A stretch of DNA of 64,000 nt from positions 1,178,001 through 1,242,000 of the forward strand of contig ML978128.1 in assembly GCA_010015805.1 (NCBI GenBank), given 5' to 3'. The notes beneath the pieces are model-generated. The model searched no databases and was not told the DNA's origin. It worked only from the letters and a program-made list of their open reading frames with translations. Numbering within the stretch: position 1 is the first letter of the stretch; each line of letters begins with the position of its first letter. Position numbers and translations under genes: made by a program. This document shows positions 12,777 to 23,659 of the stretch, in pieces. The stretch comes from Rhizodiscina lignyota. Its lineage: Eukaryota > Ascomycota > Dothideomycetes > Aulographales > Rhizodiscinaceae.

Positions 12777-15700
12777 TGTTGTTGAATGGAGTACCGAAAT
12801 GCTCGACGACTGGTAGAGGAAGCTTAATAGGGTCTTGAGAGTTGTAGTGCGTGAAAAGAGGTGGTTATCTAGAGAACTGATAGCAGTGGAGTTGTTGAGG
12901 TGGGAGCTGTTGATGTGTTGAGAGGACCAAGGGAGCTTCACTTCGGCGCACAATCACAGCAATTGCAGCCCTGGTGTTGGGGGAAAGTGGAGCAACAGGT
13001 GTATGGCGGGAGGGCAAAGGGAGGACAGAGCGGTAGATGTGCGAATTGCAGAATTTAAGGAGGAAGCTGGCTCGCAATATCGTTCCCGAGCAGGCGGTGA
13101 CAGCAGCTTCGACTTTCGAAATTTCCGCGCTTAGGCCACCTGCGAAAGGGTCCTGATGCAGGCCGAGGCCCCTGTCGTTTCGCCGCACCTTAGATCTACG
13201 CTGCGCCGCAGACACAGGACACTGCGCGAGCGAATTGCAGAGGAGAAGCAGTGAATACTGCCGTCCTCTGGCTCTGCAGGCCTGGACGTGAAGTGCTGCG
13301 ATATTTACTCACATCTCTGTACTACCATCCCCGCCTTTGGAGCGGCATCTGTGAAAGCTGAGCGCTGTCGGTCTCATCTCCGCGCTAGCCTCTCGTCTCT
13401 ACGCCGATGCTGTGTAATGAATTTTGGCGTCTGTGTCGACTCGCTCGATCTGCCCTTTCGTCTCGTCCGAGCCTCATCTGATAAGCATGCCAAATTGCAA
13501 TTCCGGTTCTCGGAGCCGCACGCGGTTTAGCCTCTGCGTTTTCTACTCAATGTTACGCCGCTCGCACCGCCGCTTCACAGCTTTTGCCAGAAAGGCAAAG
13601 ACTCCTGCGAGTTTCAACCTCTCGTCGCGCCGCCGCTCCTTGGCATACCGAGCCGATGGCAGTGGTCGCACAGTGTGGCTGTTCCAGCTGCTGTTCTCCA
13701 TACCAATGGGGTGCTGGAGCGCGACCTCGGGCGGGCACATGCAAATCTAGATACCAGCTGTTATCTGGCATGCGCCGAAGGGATGTATCCGAGTGAATGC
13801 AATGGAGCTCAATGAATTTTGACGTGGTGTGCGTGCCTGCAGAGCGGCCAATCCATGCACCAGTTGCAGCCACGCCCGACGACGATCCCTCCTATCGATG
13901 CAGTCCTTTCCTCAACCACTTTGTCACCCGCGTGCCAACGACCGAAGGGCCTTGGACGTGCCACGTTTGCATTCGGAAGAGTCTTGGTAGCTCGGGTATG
14001 ATCCAACGAAGGAGCACGGCAATTTCGATCTAACACCTATAGCGTACTTGCGTTTACTCGTCGACTTCAAGTGACACTAACGATTTGTATGTAACTAAAA
14101 TACATGTCGCCGTTGAGGTTTGAAAAATATCTAGTTCCATACGATATGAGAAATCTGAAATAACTGCTTCGCGCTAAGGTGTATGATCAGCCTCCCCTGA
14201 ACTATCTATGCTGGCGAAGCAGATCAGACAGCAAGGCAAGCCAGATTTGCAACTCTAACGCGGCGATCTTCCTCGAGCCACATCGGAGTACGTATCAGTA
14301 TAACAGAGCAAGATTTGCGTGAGTTATATATTCTCCGGAGTGTATTAAATAATAGCAAACTATTGAGAAAGCTGTACCTTGTGTTATCCATATAGGCTAT
14401 ACACTGATTCTGTTGAGTGTCTTGAGCGCTGCGCCCAAACTTTTTGGTCACCTTCTTGCCAGGGAAGTCACCGACCCGAGAAAGGATCGATATTTGGCCG
14501 GAGCACCGTTCGAGAACCCTCGTTAGATGTTCGAACAGAAGCAAATGTTTCTGAAGCCGAAGCCGTGGTAATTCAACTAGTCCTTGCTTCTGTGCAATCG
14601 TCACGAGGTTTGGAGGATGTACCTTCTGATGCCTTTTCCAGCCTTCCTTACCGAACCTCATAAGTAGACAGGAACAGAACCACTAGAAGTAGTCACCCCC
14701 AACTGTGAGTTCGTGATTGGCACCCACGTGGGAATTCCATTGCTTTGAACATGTATTTTTCCTTTTCATTTTGCATTCGCATTGCGCATTCGACGGCAAT
14801 CTCTTGGAGGCTTCTCCCGTTCCCTTAAGTTGTTCTAAAAGGATAGCCTTCGCCACAGTCAAGCATCTCTTTACTGCCGTAGACAGATGACAGCCTGAAT
14901 AGAACTCCCTGAAGGCGTTGCAGAGCTCTGGGACTCTTCCTACTGGTAGCGTAATCCGTTTTTGCAAGAAGGGGTCGACGATAACAGCAGAATACTTCGA
15001 AAGCGACTAAGGATGGGCTGGATACTGACACGCGCATACTTATACTCCTTTCCTTTCCTGTCGTCCTCTGCCACTTTGCCTGGGAGGTGCTCTGCGAGTG
15101 AGATGATATCCAGTGCTATGTTCTTATTTCAGAATATTATTGGACTAGTAGTCTTCCCTGCTTTCGGGTTTGGAGCCGGCGAGAACCGGAGTAGCCTGTC
15201 TTCTGCAAGTGAACTCCGAATCCCTCGAATGGATTGATCGACGAGGTAGCAGGTCTCATAGCGGCACATTTGACGGAGGGGATAGCAGGTCACGGAGATG
15301 GCGAGCACTCAGGGCGGGCAACAAACTACTATTGGATCCTTCGCGTTCTTCATCTTCCTCCTCTCTGTTGCTGTCACTGGGCGGATATTCATCGGTGTTA
15401 TCTGTCTCTTCACCCTGGACATATTGCTCCTTCTCCCGCCCTCCTCCTCGCTCTACCCAGGTACAAACAGGCGTCCGCTATCACCATAGCCGGTACATTC
15501 TTCGTTCCATGTTCTCCTCTGCAGTTCCGGAAGTCTCATGGACCTTCTTTCGTTCGGGCTATCCTCCACAGCTTCGGAAGAATGTTCACGGGTCAAAGCC
15601 CCAGGAGTAGAAGCTGGTACAAGGACCATGGCGGTCTCACAGTCAAGTCCGCCGGAATGGTAGCCGTGACATCAATAGCACATGAGTCACATTAGTCTAG

Positions 15701-15892
15701 CAGAAGAGCAAGCATAACTTAACATGTACCGCTCCAAAGCCTGTGGAGGCAATTTTTCGTTCAATTTGAAAGCTTCTATCAGCATAGACCGAAGCCTCCT
15801 AGCTCCAGGATATCTATTTACAAGTAAGCGTAGAAAGTTGTGCAAATGCGGGTTCTGCTAAGGGCAGCGTCACGCATTCCACGGTCAACGCG
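12777..15892. other. Long gene-poor stretch, with a possible decayed reading frame on the minus strand
   Basis: The first kilobase is presumably the desaturase promoter. No gene is firmly supported. On the minus strand 14967-14224 reads through a single TAG (14683-14685), and the sequence just after it (GKEGWKRHQKVHPP) resembles the tail of a MYND zinc finger. A plus frame at 15298-15489 is hydrophobic (a predicted membrane segment) but isolated. Neither is good enough for a CDS call. Confidence 0.4.
14224..14967 (-). pseudogene. Possible MYND-finger protein fragment, unresolved or decayed
   Basis: One minus-strand frame is open from 14967 to 14224 apart from a TAG at 14683-14685. That TAG sits in an intron-acceptor context (GACTACTTCTAG), so it may be intronic rather than a lesion. 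Directly after it comes FCSCLLMRFGKEGWKRHQKVHPP, whose second half matches the common end of MYND fingers (W-x-x-H-x-x-V), but the expected earlier zinc-binding CxxC pairs are not seen. No clear donor or upstream exons could be placed. This could be a broken host gene, a divergent gene with unseen introns, or coincidence. Confidence 0.2.
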
Positions 15893-16631
15893 CTACGACT
15901 GTTGCGGTTGGGCTTGCTCTTGTGCTCTTGTTCTAGCTTCTTCGAGAGTCGGCATTTGACCGCGCTTGACAGGATATGCTCTCCAGGGATTGGCGAAGAC
16001 TTGCTTGTCACGAAGATGGATTGGAATAGTATCCTTTGGAGTTCCAGGAATGACCTTCTCCAAACCCTTTCAAAAACATCAGCTCATGATTGCCGAACGC
16101 ACACTGATTGACTTACAATATTGTCAAATACACACTTGTTAAGCTGTATCTCCGGGCCTCTGCAGTTCCACATTTGTTGGTTGTTCCTCTCCAGGCACTT
16201 CCAATGCCCTCGAAACTGCTCTATGCAGTGCTTGTTGATATCCTCCAGTCTGTAAAGCTAATGGTTAGCACTCCAGAAGGGTATCCGGCGATTCCATGCC
16301 TATGGATATGATTCAATGGGCCTTACACGCTCGCCGCACATCGCGTGACCTTCCTTCCTTCCCTCATGCAATCCAGCTCTCCCCGGCCATTGGCCTCATG
16401 CTTGCACATCATATAGTCATCATTGTACGATTTACATCTTGCACCGATAAAAAAGGACGCGCTCATAAGCGGAGCCGAGCTGGCTCCAACCTCTTTGACC
16501 TTGGGGATGTCATCGGGTAGAGGGGTTGTATCGATGAGGACTTCCTGATTGAACCTGGAGGGTAAGGAAGATGTTAGCAAGAATGATACCAATTGAATCA
16601 GAGATATCTACCTTGGCTGTCTCGCCGTCAT
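15893..16631 (-). CDS. Complex I subunit NDUFA8-type (20.8 kDa, quadruple CX9C), 4 exons, 184 aa
   Basis: An accessory subunit of mitochondrial NADH:ubiquinone oxidoreductase facing the intermembrane space, imported by the Mia40 oxidative route. Exons on the minus strand are 16631-16612, 16554-16327, 16249-16117 and 16066-15893 (20+228+133+174 nt, 185 codons). Seen: NQEVLIDTTPLPDDIPKVKE at the N-terminus, GASSAPLMSASFFIGARC, then four CX9C pairs (CKSYNDDYMMC, CMREGRKVTRC, CIEQFRGHWKC, CRGPEIQLNKC), each with exactly nine residues between cysteines. The tail is rich in Q and A. There is no cleavable presequence, as expected for twin-CX9C proteins. Length agrees with the Neurospora 20.8 kDa subunit. 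It diverges from the nucleoporin gene over 321 bp. Confidence 0.95.
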
Positions 16632-16952
16632 CTTGAGCGACTACACTTGGTCGGCTGGAGCTACATTGACTTGGTGCCGAAGCTTCAAGCTGCTGGTTGG
16701 ATGCAAGGTCCAAGCTCGGAATCTGAAAAACTCCGATCCCGGCTTTCTGAGTTCCAGCGCAACAACCTTGAACCTTACGCGCAACAGTACTTCTCGAAGT
16801 GAGAGCACGCGTCAACTTCAACACTGGAAGTTGAACACGTCAATCTGTTGAGCGCAGGCCTTTACCTTGCCTCGCAGAACCCGATTACCTCTTTCGCTTC
16901 CTCATCAGCCTCCGAACTGGTTAAGATCGTGCTCAAGGCATAACTGGAGAAG
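16632..16952. promoter_or_regulatory. Divergent promoter between the complex I subunit and the nucleoporin
   Basis: A 321-bp space between two oppositely directed start codons. It must hold both promoters. I see no strong TATA box; one ACGCGT lies near 16806. No further element can be supported. Confidence 0.5.
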
Positions 16953-18406
16953 ATGTCGAACCTCTTTGGTGGCTCGACGAGCACCACCAAGCCGGCATTA
17001 ACTCTCAATTTGGGTGGAGCGACTTCCTCACAGCCTCAGCAAAGCGGAGGATTATTTGGATCTTCCCAACCCGCGCAAGGCGGAGGACTCTTCGGCGCGT
17101 CGACAGCCCAGCCGCAACAACAACAACAAGCAGGTGGACTATTTGGCTCTACCTCGCAGCCTGTGCAGCCTGGGCAGACTGGTGGCCAGTTCGGTTCTAC
17201 TACACAACCTGCACAAACTGGTGGGCTCTTTGGCGCGTCCACACAACCTCAACAACAACAACAACCGACACTGGGTGGGGGTCTGTTCGGCGGTTCTACC
17301 ACACAGCAACCGGCTCAGCAAGGTGGAGGGTTATTTGGAAATACTCAGCAGAACGCAAGTCAAGGTGGTGGATTGTTTGGGGCTTCAACACAGCCTCAGC
17401 AGCAGCAACAGGGTGGGCTCTTCGGTTCGACAACACAACAGCCGCAGCAAGGTGGTGGTCTCTTCGCAGGAAGCATCGGACAACAGCAGCAACCGGCACA
17501 AGGAAGCTTCCTCGGGTCGTTTGGCGCTAGCGCAAACAGGCCGCAAGCAGGAAATTCGCTGTGGAAACCTGGAGCCACCATGGTTCCGCGAGAGAAGAGC
17601 ATCCCGGAGCAGATATACACGCTTCTGGAGAAATGGAGCCCAGAATCACCGAATTCTGTTTTCCAACACTACTTCTACAACAGCGTTGACCCGAAGCTTG
17701 TCCCTTACTTTGGCCCTGCACCGGACGAAGACGAGAAGAAATGGGAGGAAGCGCTTGCGAAAAAGCCTAGTGAGGGATCGATACCAATACAGGCGAAAGG
17801 CTTTGCTGGAGTAGGCGTTCGAATGCAATATGCAGCTAAAGCAACGGAGGAGCTGCAGCGTCGCATGCATGAAATCAACAGCAGCCTGACAGCAAACATG
17901 GAGAACCACGATCTCAAGACGACTGTACGCGTAGCTGATGCACGGCGGCGACATATGGCTCTCAGCCAGCGGTGCCTTGCGCTTGCTACAAAAGTCCAGG
18001 TGCTGCGCAACAGAGGCTATGCTATGGATAATGCAGAGGAGGTGCTGAAGCAGAAGCTGGCGATCCTGGAAAAGGGAGCATATGACGTGGTGCTGAACGG
18101 CAAGCAAGAGGAGATATGGGCGCGACTGTCTGATTTGAGAGAACGAGCATCGCTATTGAAAGAAGAGTCAGACAAGATTGGGAAGATCGCGAAGGCAGAC
18201 TCGGATGGATCTATTGACGATGACACCATGAAGGCGATCAAGAAGGTAAGAACATGTCCGATCTTGGCTATCATCAATGCTAACTTATTTAGTTACTTAA
18301 TGACTACGACTCACAACTGTCACACCTCAAGAAGGAGCTCGAGTCGATCCAGACCGACTTTGAAGGCTGGGAGAATGACAATCAAGAGGTTGCACGTAGG
18401 AGATGA
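16953..18406 (+). CDS. NUP57: FG nucleoporin, NUP54/Nup57 family, 2 exons, 468 aa
   Basis: Central-channel nucleoporin of the Nsp1-Nup57-Nup49 (Nup62-Nup54-Nup58) complex. The first roughly 200 residues are an FG domain with eight GLFG motifs plus single LFG/QFG motifs separated by Q/S/T/G-rich spacers. Next comes the Nup54 core (IYTLLEKWSPESPNSVFQHYFYNSV, shown in parts: EKWSPESPNS, FQHYFYN), then a helical coiled-coil region from about residue 290 on. The first exon is 16953-18245. A 47-nt intron (18246-18292, GTAAGA, branch GCTAAC) joins it to 18293-18406, which ends DNQEVARRR-stop and completes the last heptads. Without this intron the frame would run on into a non-homologous tail of about 95 residues, so the spliced end is preferred. 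The poly-Q runs are CAA/CAG mixed. Confidence 0.93.
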
Positions 18407-19445
18407 CAGGGTAGAAATACTTCGTTTGGCGTTCAGGATCTTCGAGTGTATCAATCACGTTTTCAACGAGCATAGCGATTGGCGCGATACCCAGGCCATA
18501 CTACTGGCAAAAGTTTGTACATTAGGACAGGCCTAAAAGGAATGGAAGCGAAGAGGCTTTGTATTGCCAGGTAACTTGCGACCTAACTCCTATTCTGCCC
18601 CTTGCTGGTAGAGTGGAGCGTATTCTGCTGTGAAGGCTTTGTCGAGCTATTTGACTCGCGAGTTTGGATCATTGCAGCTCTCAATTGGCGAATGCATCCC
18701 ATTTCTGGAAAACAGTGCTGGCCCCCTTCAAATATCTCCGCAATCATTTGCCCGTGCCCGTGATCCTTCCAAGCTATCCGTCGTCGGATGATATGAGCCT
18801 GCTGTTATACAAGTCTCTTGACATAGTCGATCGCGAATGGCGCTGTACCCGAATGTCAGTTCGCTGGTAATGCCCTAGTAGGTGTTTGCAAAGCCGTACA
18901 TAGGTATAGTATCACGCAAGTTGCAGCCGCGACCATCAGGCCTTGGTTTGTCTCTTGCTCCATGGCCTACGGATCGCAATGATTGTATGAGCTATCGTCC
19001 GATGCGACGCAGTACACGCTCTCGTTCGGGAAAAATACCTGTAATTCGGCCTTACTCGGCGGTGGTGGTGCTATATGTGTGTTAGCTAAGGTACCTATGG
19101 CATCTGAAGAAAGTGACTTACGTCCTCCGAACATCGTGATAGGTTCCCGTTGTTGGAATAAGTTGCTTGAAGGTGGAGCTCGAAAAAAGTTGCGTCAATC
19201 TCCTTTAACGCGTCTATCGTTGGGCCGAAGTTTTGCCGCGGATTCTCCGTGCGAACCAGCGTTTACCTTCCGCCGCAGGTTTAAAAGAACAACCTCACTC
19301 ACTAACAACTTCCAACTCTCTACCCGCTCTACTATATTCTGCGGCTAGTACACTTCACACCGCTATTGCAAGTTTACACTCTCGGCTTTTCGTAGGCTTC
19401 TGAGCGACGCGACTTTGAAGCTCAACTCAATTAAAATCATCTAAG
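18407..19445. other. Intergenic, promoter side of IWS1
   Basis: No supported gene. Short plus frames at 18664-18870, 18882-19085 and 18983-19348 overlap in different frames and show no domain. One ACGCGT occurs near 19208. A pyrimidine-rich leader (accaacctcactcactaac...) runs into the IWS1 start. Confidence 0.5.
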
Positions 19446-20920
19446 ATGGAGGACGTCACACCTCCCGCTGTCGAGCACCCAATGCCAGAAGTCGGACATG
19501 ATCCGGATGATCCACTGCGCCCAGAGGAGGAGGAAGAGGATCTACCAAATCCTCCCATCTCAGCACCTCATCAGGACGTAGAAGCAACAGAAGACAAAGA
19601 GGAGGCAGACCCAGACCTCTCTGACAACGACTCTGCACTCAGTGACCTAGATGATGCTGAGTTCGAAGACTTCGACCCTGCCAATATCGCTATCGATGAG
19701 CGTCCGGTCATCGCAGTTGACGATTCAAATGTTGGCTTGTTGGGTGTGCACAAGCGGAAGAGAACTGAGGGTGAGGATGGCGCAAAGAGGAAGAAGAAGA
19801 AAGAGGGAAGGAGGGAGAAGCCGAAGAAGAGTCGCAAGCGCAAAGACGAAGATGATGCGTTCAGTGGTGGTGAGGAGCTTGATGGGAAGAGGTCAAGAAA
19901 GAGAAAGGAAGGCGGCGAGAGAAGGGCGAGAAAGGAGAGAACACCAGAGAATGACGAGAACTTGACTCCCGAAGAGAGTGCGTGCAATGGAGACACCTGC
20001 TGAAGGAGCAATTTTTCGTGCTGACTATTGAAACAGGGCGCCGACGAGCTTTGAACAGAGCAATGGACGAAGCCTTGCGTGGTCCAAACAAGCGTAAACG
20101 CAGACAAGATGGAATTGTACGACTTCAGTTACTGCTGATCTTCATTTGACCTCACTAACTTCTTCCTAAGGATCTTGAAACCATGCAAGACGCTGAAATC
20201 GAATCCATGCGCACACGCATGACCAAAGCCGCCCAAGACGACACTGCCGCCCGCGAGGCTGGCCAGCCCGCCTACCACAAGCTCAAGCTCCTCCCCGAAG
20301 TCGTTGAGCTGCTAAACCGCAACACAATCAGACACAACCTCGTCGATCCGGACACCAATCTCCTCGAAGCAGTGCGTTTCTTCCTCGAGCCGCTCAACGA
20401 CGGCTCCATGCCCGCGTACAACATCCAGCGCGACCTCTTCGCCAGCGTCGCGAAGTTGCCCATCTCAAAGGACGCGCTGGTCGCCAGCGGCCTCGGCAAG
20501 GTCGCGTGGTTCTACACCAAGAGTACAAAGGTCGAGCCGAACATCAAGCGCGCGGCGGAGAAGTGTCTGAGCGAGTGGACGCGCCCGATCCTGCACAAGA
20601 GCAGTGACTTCAAGAAAGGCGCTCCCGACGGCCAGCTTGGCCTTCCACTTCGTGGTGCGCCGCTTGATCCCGCGACGGCGAGCCGGATGGCTGCTAGGGA
20701 GAGGATGCTCGAGACGCCAAACTTCTCGAATCGCGCGAGGGCTGCTGTCGGCGCGGGTAGCTATACAATTGCACCGCAGAGTAACGTGATGATGGGAGGC
20801 CAGTACGCTAGGGCACCAGGAGCGAGCGGCGACGATGCGTTTAGGAGGATGAAGGCTAGGCAGATGGGCAAGTCAGGCGGCGGAGGATCGAAGAAGAAAA
20901 ACCCTTATGGCATCGAGTAG
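19446..20920 (+). CDS. IWS1: Transcription elongation factor IWS1/Spn1, 3 exons, 453 aa
   Basis: A nuclear partner of Spt6 and RNA polymerase II. Exons are 19446-19977, 20037-20116 and 20171-20920 (454 codons), with introns of 59 and 54 nt. The N-terminal 180 residues are disordered: acidic first, then strongly basic with Lys/Arg runs (KRKKKKEGRREKPKKSRKRK). Exon 2 encodes RRRALNRAMDEALRGPNKRKRRQ. The conserved TFIIS N-terminal-like (LW) domain follows at about residues 240-325 (KLKLLPEVVELLNRNTIRHN ... LASGLGKVAWFYTKS in part). The C-terminus ends KKKNPYGIE, typical of fungal Spn1. Third-exon codons are notably C/G-rich at the wobble position compared with exon 1. Convergent with the WW-domain gene. 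Confidence 0.93.
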
Positions 20921-21389
20921 ACATGAGTCCTGGAGCGTGGATACCAGTACTCACTGGCCTCGCAAATCATGAGAAGAAATGTCGAATGAATTTCAAATCG
21001 TCAAAACCGTTACTAGGGCAGGACCTGGGAGGGATCAATCAGGCGATAGAGCTCGTGGCATACAGCTTCGCCACTTCCAATCACAATTTGGCGGGTAGAA
21101 CGGATACGATGCTTTGCATAAGGTCATTTGAGATGCTTTGTACTATAAAGAAGAGGTCCTCCAGTTTGCATTTGGACAATTGAGGAGCATGTCCAATACT
21201 TTTATCTACCAGTTACAAGAAATGGAAAAAGTGCTTCAACCCATTCATTGCTGGCTGCTTCCAAGTAAGGCCATGTGAGGATCCATCAGCAGTCCTACCC
21301 AATCCGCTGCTCATGCACGTAACAAAGGAAATTCAGAGTTCTCGCAATTTTTCATCACCCACACATGCACGTATCGATGCCCAACCCTT
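20921..21389. other. Intergenic between two convergent genes
   Basis: Shared 3' flank of IWS1 and the WW-domain gene. No gene, and no clear terminator signal beyond scattered A/T-rich words. Confidence 0.5.
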
Positions 21390-23130
21390 CTACCATCCGG
21401 GCGTAGGCGCCTGTCCCCCATGTTGCCCTCCATAACCCCCTTGTCCCGGATATGGATTTTGTCCTGGAGGACCACCGCTTCCATAGGGCTGTCCGCCCTG
21501 ATGAGCTGACGGGCTGGAGTAGTTTGCTGGACCGCCATAGCCCGCCTGCTGGCCGTAGCCAGGTTCTGCATGTCCGTAGCCACCCTGCTGAGGATTCGGA
21601 TTTCCATACCCGCCCTGGGGGCCGCCGTAGCCTGCTTGCTGCCCATATCCACTTTGGGGCTGATGCGGGTTTCCAGGTCCGCTCTGGTAGCCTGGCGGAC
21701 CTTGTTGTTGCGGATTCGGCGAGTACGCTTGATATGCGCCTGGGCCGCCGGGGTGTTGTTGACCTGGTTGCTGGCCGTAGCCCTGGTGTTGCTGGCCCGG
21801 TGGGGGAGGGAACTGGTTGTGCTGCTGCTGTTGCTGCGGTCCACCCTGCCCACCGTACTGGTTGTGCTGGTCGTGCTGCCCGTATCCTCCTTGATTCGGT
21901 GGGGGCGATCCGTATCCCTGATGTGACGGCGTACCATATCCACTTCCTCCCTGTGGTCCACCCGCTCCGCTGCTCGGCGGAAACCCGCCAAACTGCTGTC
22001 CTTGGCCATGCTGCTGGCCGCCATGTTGTTGCGGCTGGAAGCCCCCGCCTTGCTGGTTGTAGTTATGGCTAGCTTGACTCGGTTGGTAGCTCGACGGCGG
22101 CGCGGTGCCCGTGTAAGGACCACTGCTGTGCCCTTGGCTGGTGTAACCGTAGCTCTGATTCTGCGACCCATGGCTGCCATGTGAGCCTCCTGTCGCTGCA
22201 CCAATGACGCTGCCCAACATGCCGCCAAGGCCGCCTGAGCTCCCATGCGAGCCAGATCCACCATGCTGCTGCTGGTTGCTGGAACTGCTAGAGCTGCCTT
22301 GCTGATTGTGCGGTTTCTTGCCTCCCAGTAGACCGCTCGCCAATTGGCCAACCAGACCACTCGCACCGCCACCACCACTGCTAGAGCTGTGTCCACCAGA
22401 TCCGCTTCCATGAGAACTGCCGCTTGAGAGGAGGGTCGATGCTAGGCTGCCGAGGCCACCTCCGCTGCCTCCCGACTGTTTGCCCCCGCCCATGAGCATA
22501 TTAACTGCCATACCCTATTCACGACATTGTCAGCTTCTGTTCGCCTAACAAGACGAGTCTTTGACCCAAAGACAGAACAATTTAGGTTTGAAAGACATAC
22601 CCCAAGCCCGCCACTTCTGTCTGCCTGGTACCCTTCCTCTGAACCTCCAACACCTCTTGTGCCTTCACCTTCACTGCTCATTGTTCCCGGTGTCGAGCTT
22701 GTTGGTGGTGGGTAAGGCCCGCCTCCTTGAGCAGGCGTGCTATGTGCTGAACTCGTCGCGCCTGGCGCTGCGCTCGCCGGGCGTTCCCACGTAGAGACAC
22801 CTGTGGATATTTGGACGTAGTAGTATTTGCGGGAGCTGTGAGTGGCGTTTGTGTTAGCCTGATTGCGATCCTGAAAGAGGCGCAAGCCGAGGATGTGAGG
22901 AGAATCGCTGGCTTCAGCGGCGTTGGTATGTGTTGAGGAGGGGGGCAATGTGACAAAGAAGGATCAAGTGTTACCTCGAGTCCCATTGTGCTATCCAGCC
23001 ACTTGGTAGTGAGGGAACCTGTGTGTCATCGGGCCCAGCATCTACATCAACGCAGTCAGAGACCTCAGCTCCTTGGCAAATGTGTCCTGGGCAATATACC
23101 TGGAGACGACGGCTTCTGGATATCCGCCAT
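21390..23130 (-). CDS. WW-domain protein with long Gly/Gln/Pro/Tyr-rich tail, 4 exons, 485 aa
   Basis: Exons on the minus strand are 23130-23100, 23041-22975, 22835-22601 and 22514-21390 (31+67+235+1125 nt, 486 codons), with introns of 58, 139 and 86 nt. Splicing rebuilds one complete WW domain at residues 22-52: LPSGWIAQWDSSSRKYYYV then QISTGVSTWERP, with the two tryptophans at 26 and 49 and the proline at 52. The exon 2/3 junction lies inside the domain. After a proline/serine linker come a Gly/Ser-rich segment with hydrophobic GLVGQLASGLLGG and a tail of about 280 residues of GYG, QQ, GGP and PGQ words. WW domains bind Pro-rich peptides; the tail looks prion-like. The role is unknown. Start ATG 23130 gives MADIQKPSSP and is the only one that leaves the domain intact. 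Confidence 0.85.
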
Positions 23131-23659
23131 CTTGGCCGGCGGCACGCGTTGGTGGGGTGCTCTTCAGTGGCGTCGAGACGTTCGCGCAAATTCCGTGTAG
23201 GGGGAGGGGATAGGTGCTCGACGGAGAGTGAAAATTGAAGGAGGCAGCTGTTTGGGCATGAATTAAAAGGCGAGCTTAAGGCGGTGCGGAGGTCAGGTCG
23301 AGAGCTGTGGCTTAGCGCTGAGCGTAAGGAGCGCTTGCTCGTACATCAGCCCCTCCACTCGTTCGTCGCAATTTGCCTAACTAAGCTACAATGCGGCGAG
23401 TGCTGTTCAATGGAGCAACACACGCGACTTTCCGCTGCTCCACGGCATACGACCAGTGGCGACACGGACACGGACACGAAGTTGAGGATGCACAATATCG
23501 AACTAGGCATTACTATCCGCAATTTCATAGTGTATCAACCTGGATGACAGTAAACGGAAACTTTGTTTCAACCCCCGGCGCCCAACGTCCGGCTTTGATG
23601 CTTTCGATTATTGACCAATTGAAAAGCATTTTTGTGCATGTGCAATAACAATTGCCACT
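23131..23659. other. Intergenic between tandem minus-strand genes
   Basis: Upstream region of the WW-domain gene and 3' flank of alpha-tubulin. Nothing recognisable; short frames on both strands only. Confidence 0.5.

Noticed and set aside
15298-15489. Small hydrophobic plus-strand ORF
   Set aside because: A single predicted membrane helix without context; the apparent 30-nt intron to a downstream frame is too short to be spliced.
17014-17814. Long alternative plus-strand frame (266 codons) inside the nucleoporin gene
   Set aside because: A shifted reading of the FG/Q-rich repeats; openness follows from repetitive composition. The GLFG frame is the real one.
18247-18536. Unspliced C-terminal extension of the nucleoporin
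   Set aside because: A consensus 47-nt intron with branch site removes it and restores coiled-coil sequence ending NQEVARRR.
21311-22411. Long alternative minus-strand frame (366 codons) over the WW-domain gene
   Set aside because: A composition-driven shadow of the Gly/Gln-rich exon; no WW domain and no homologous features.
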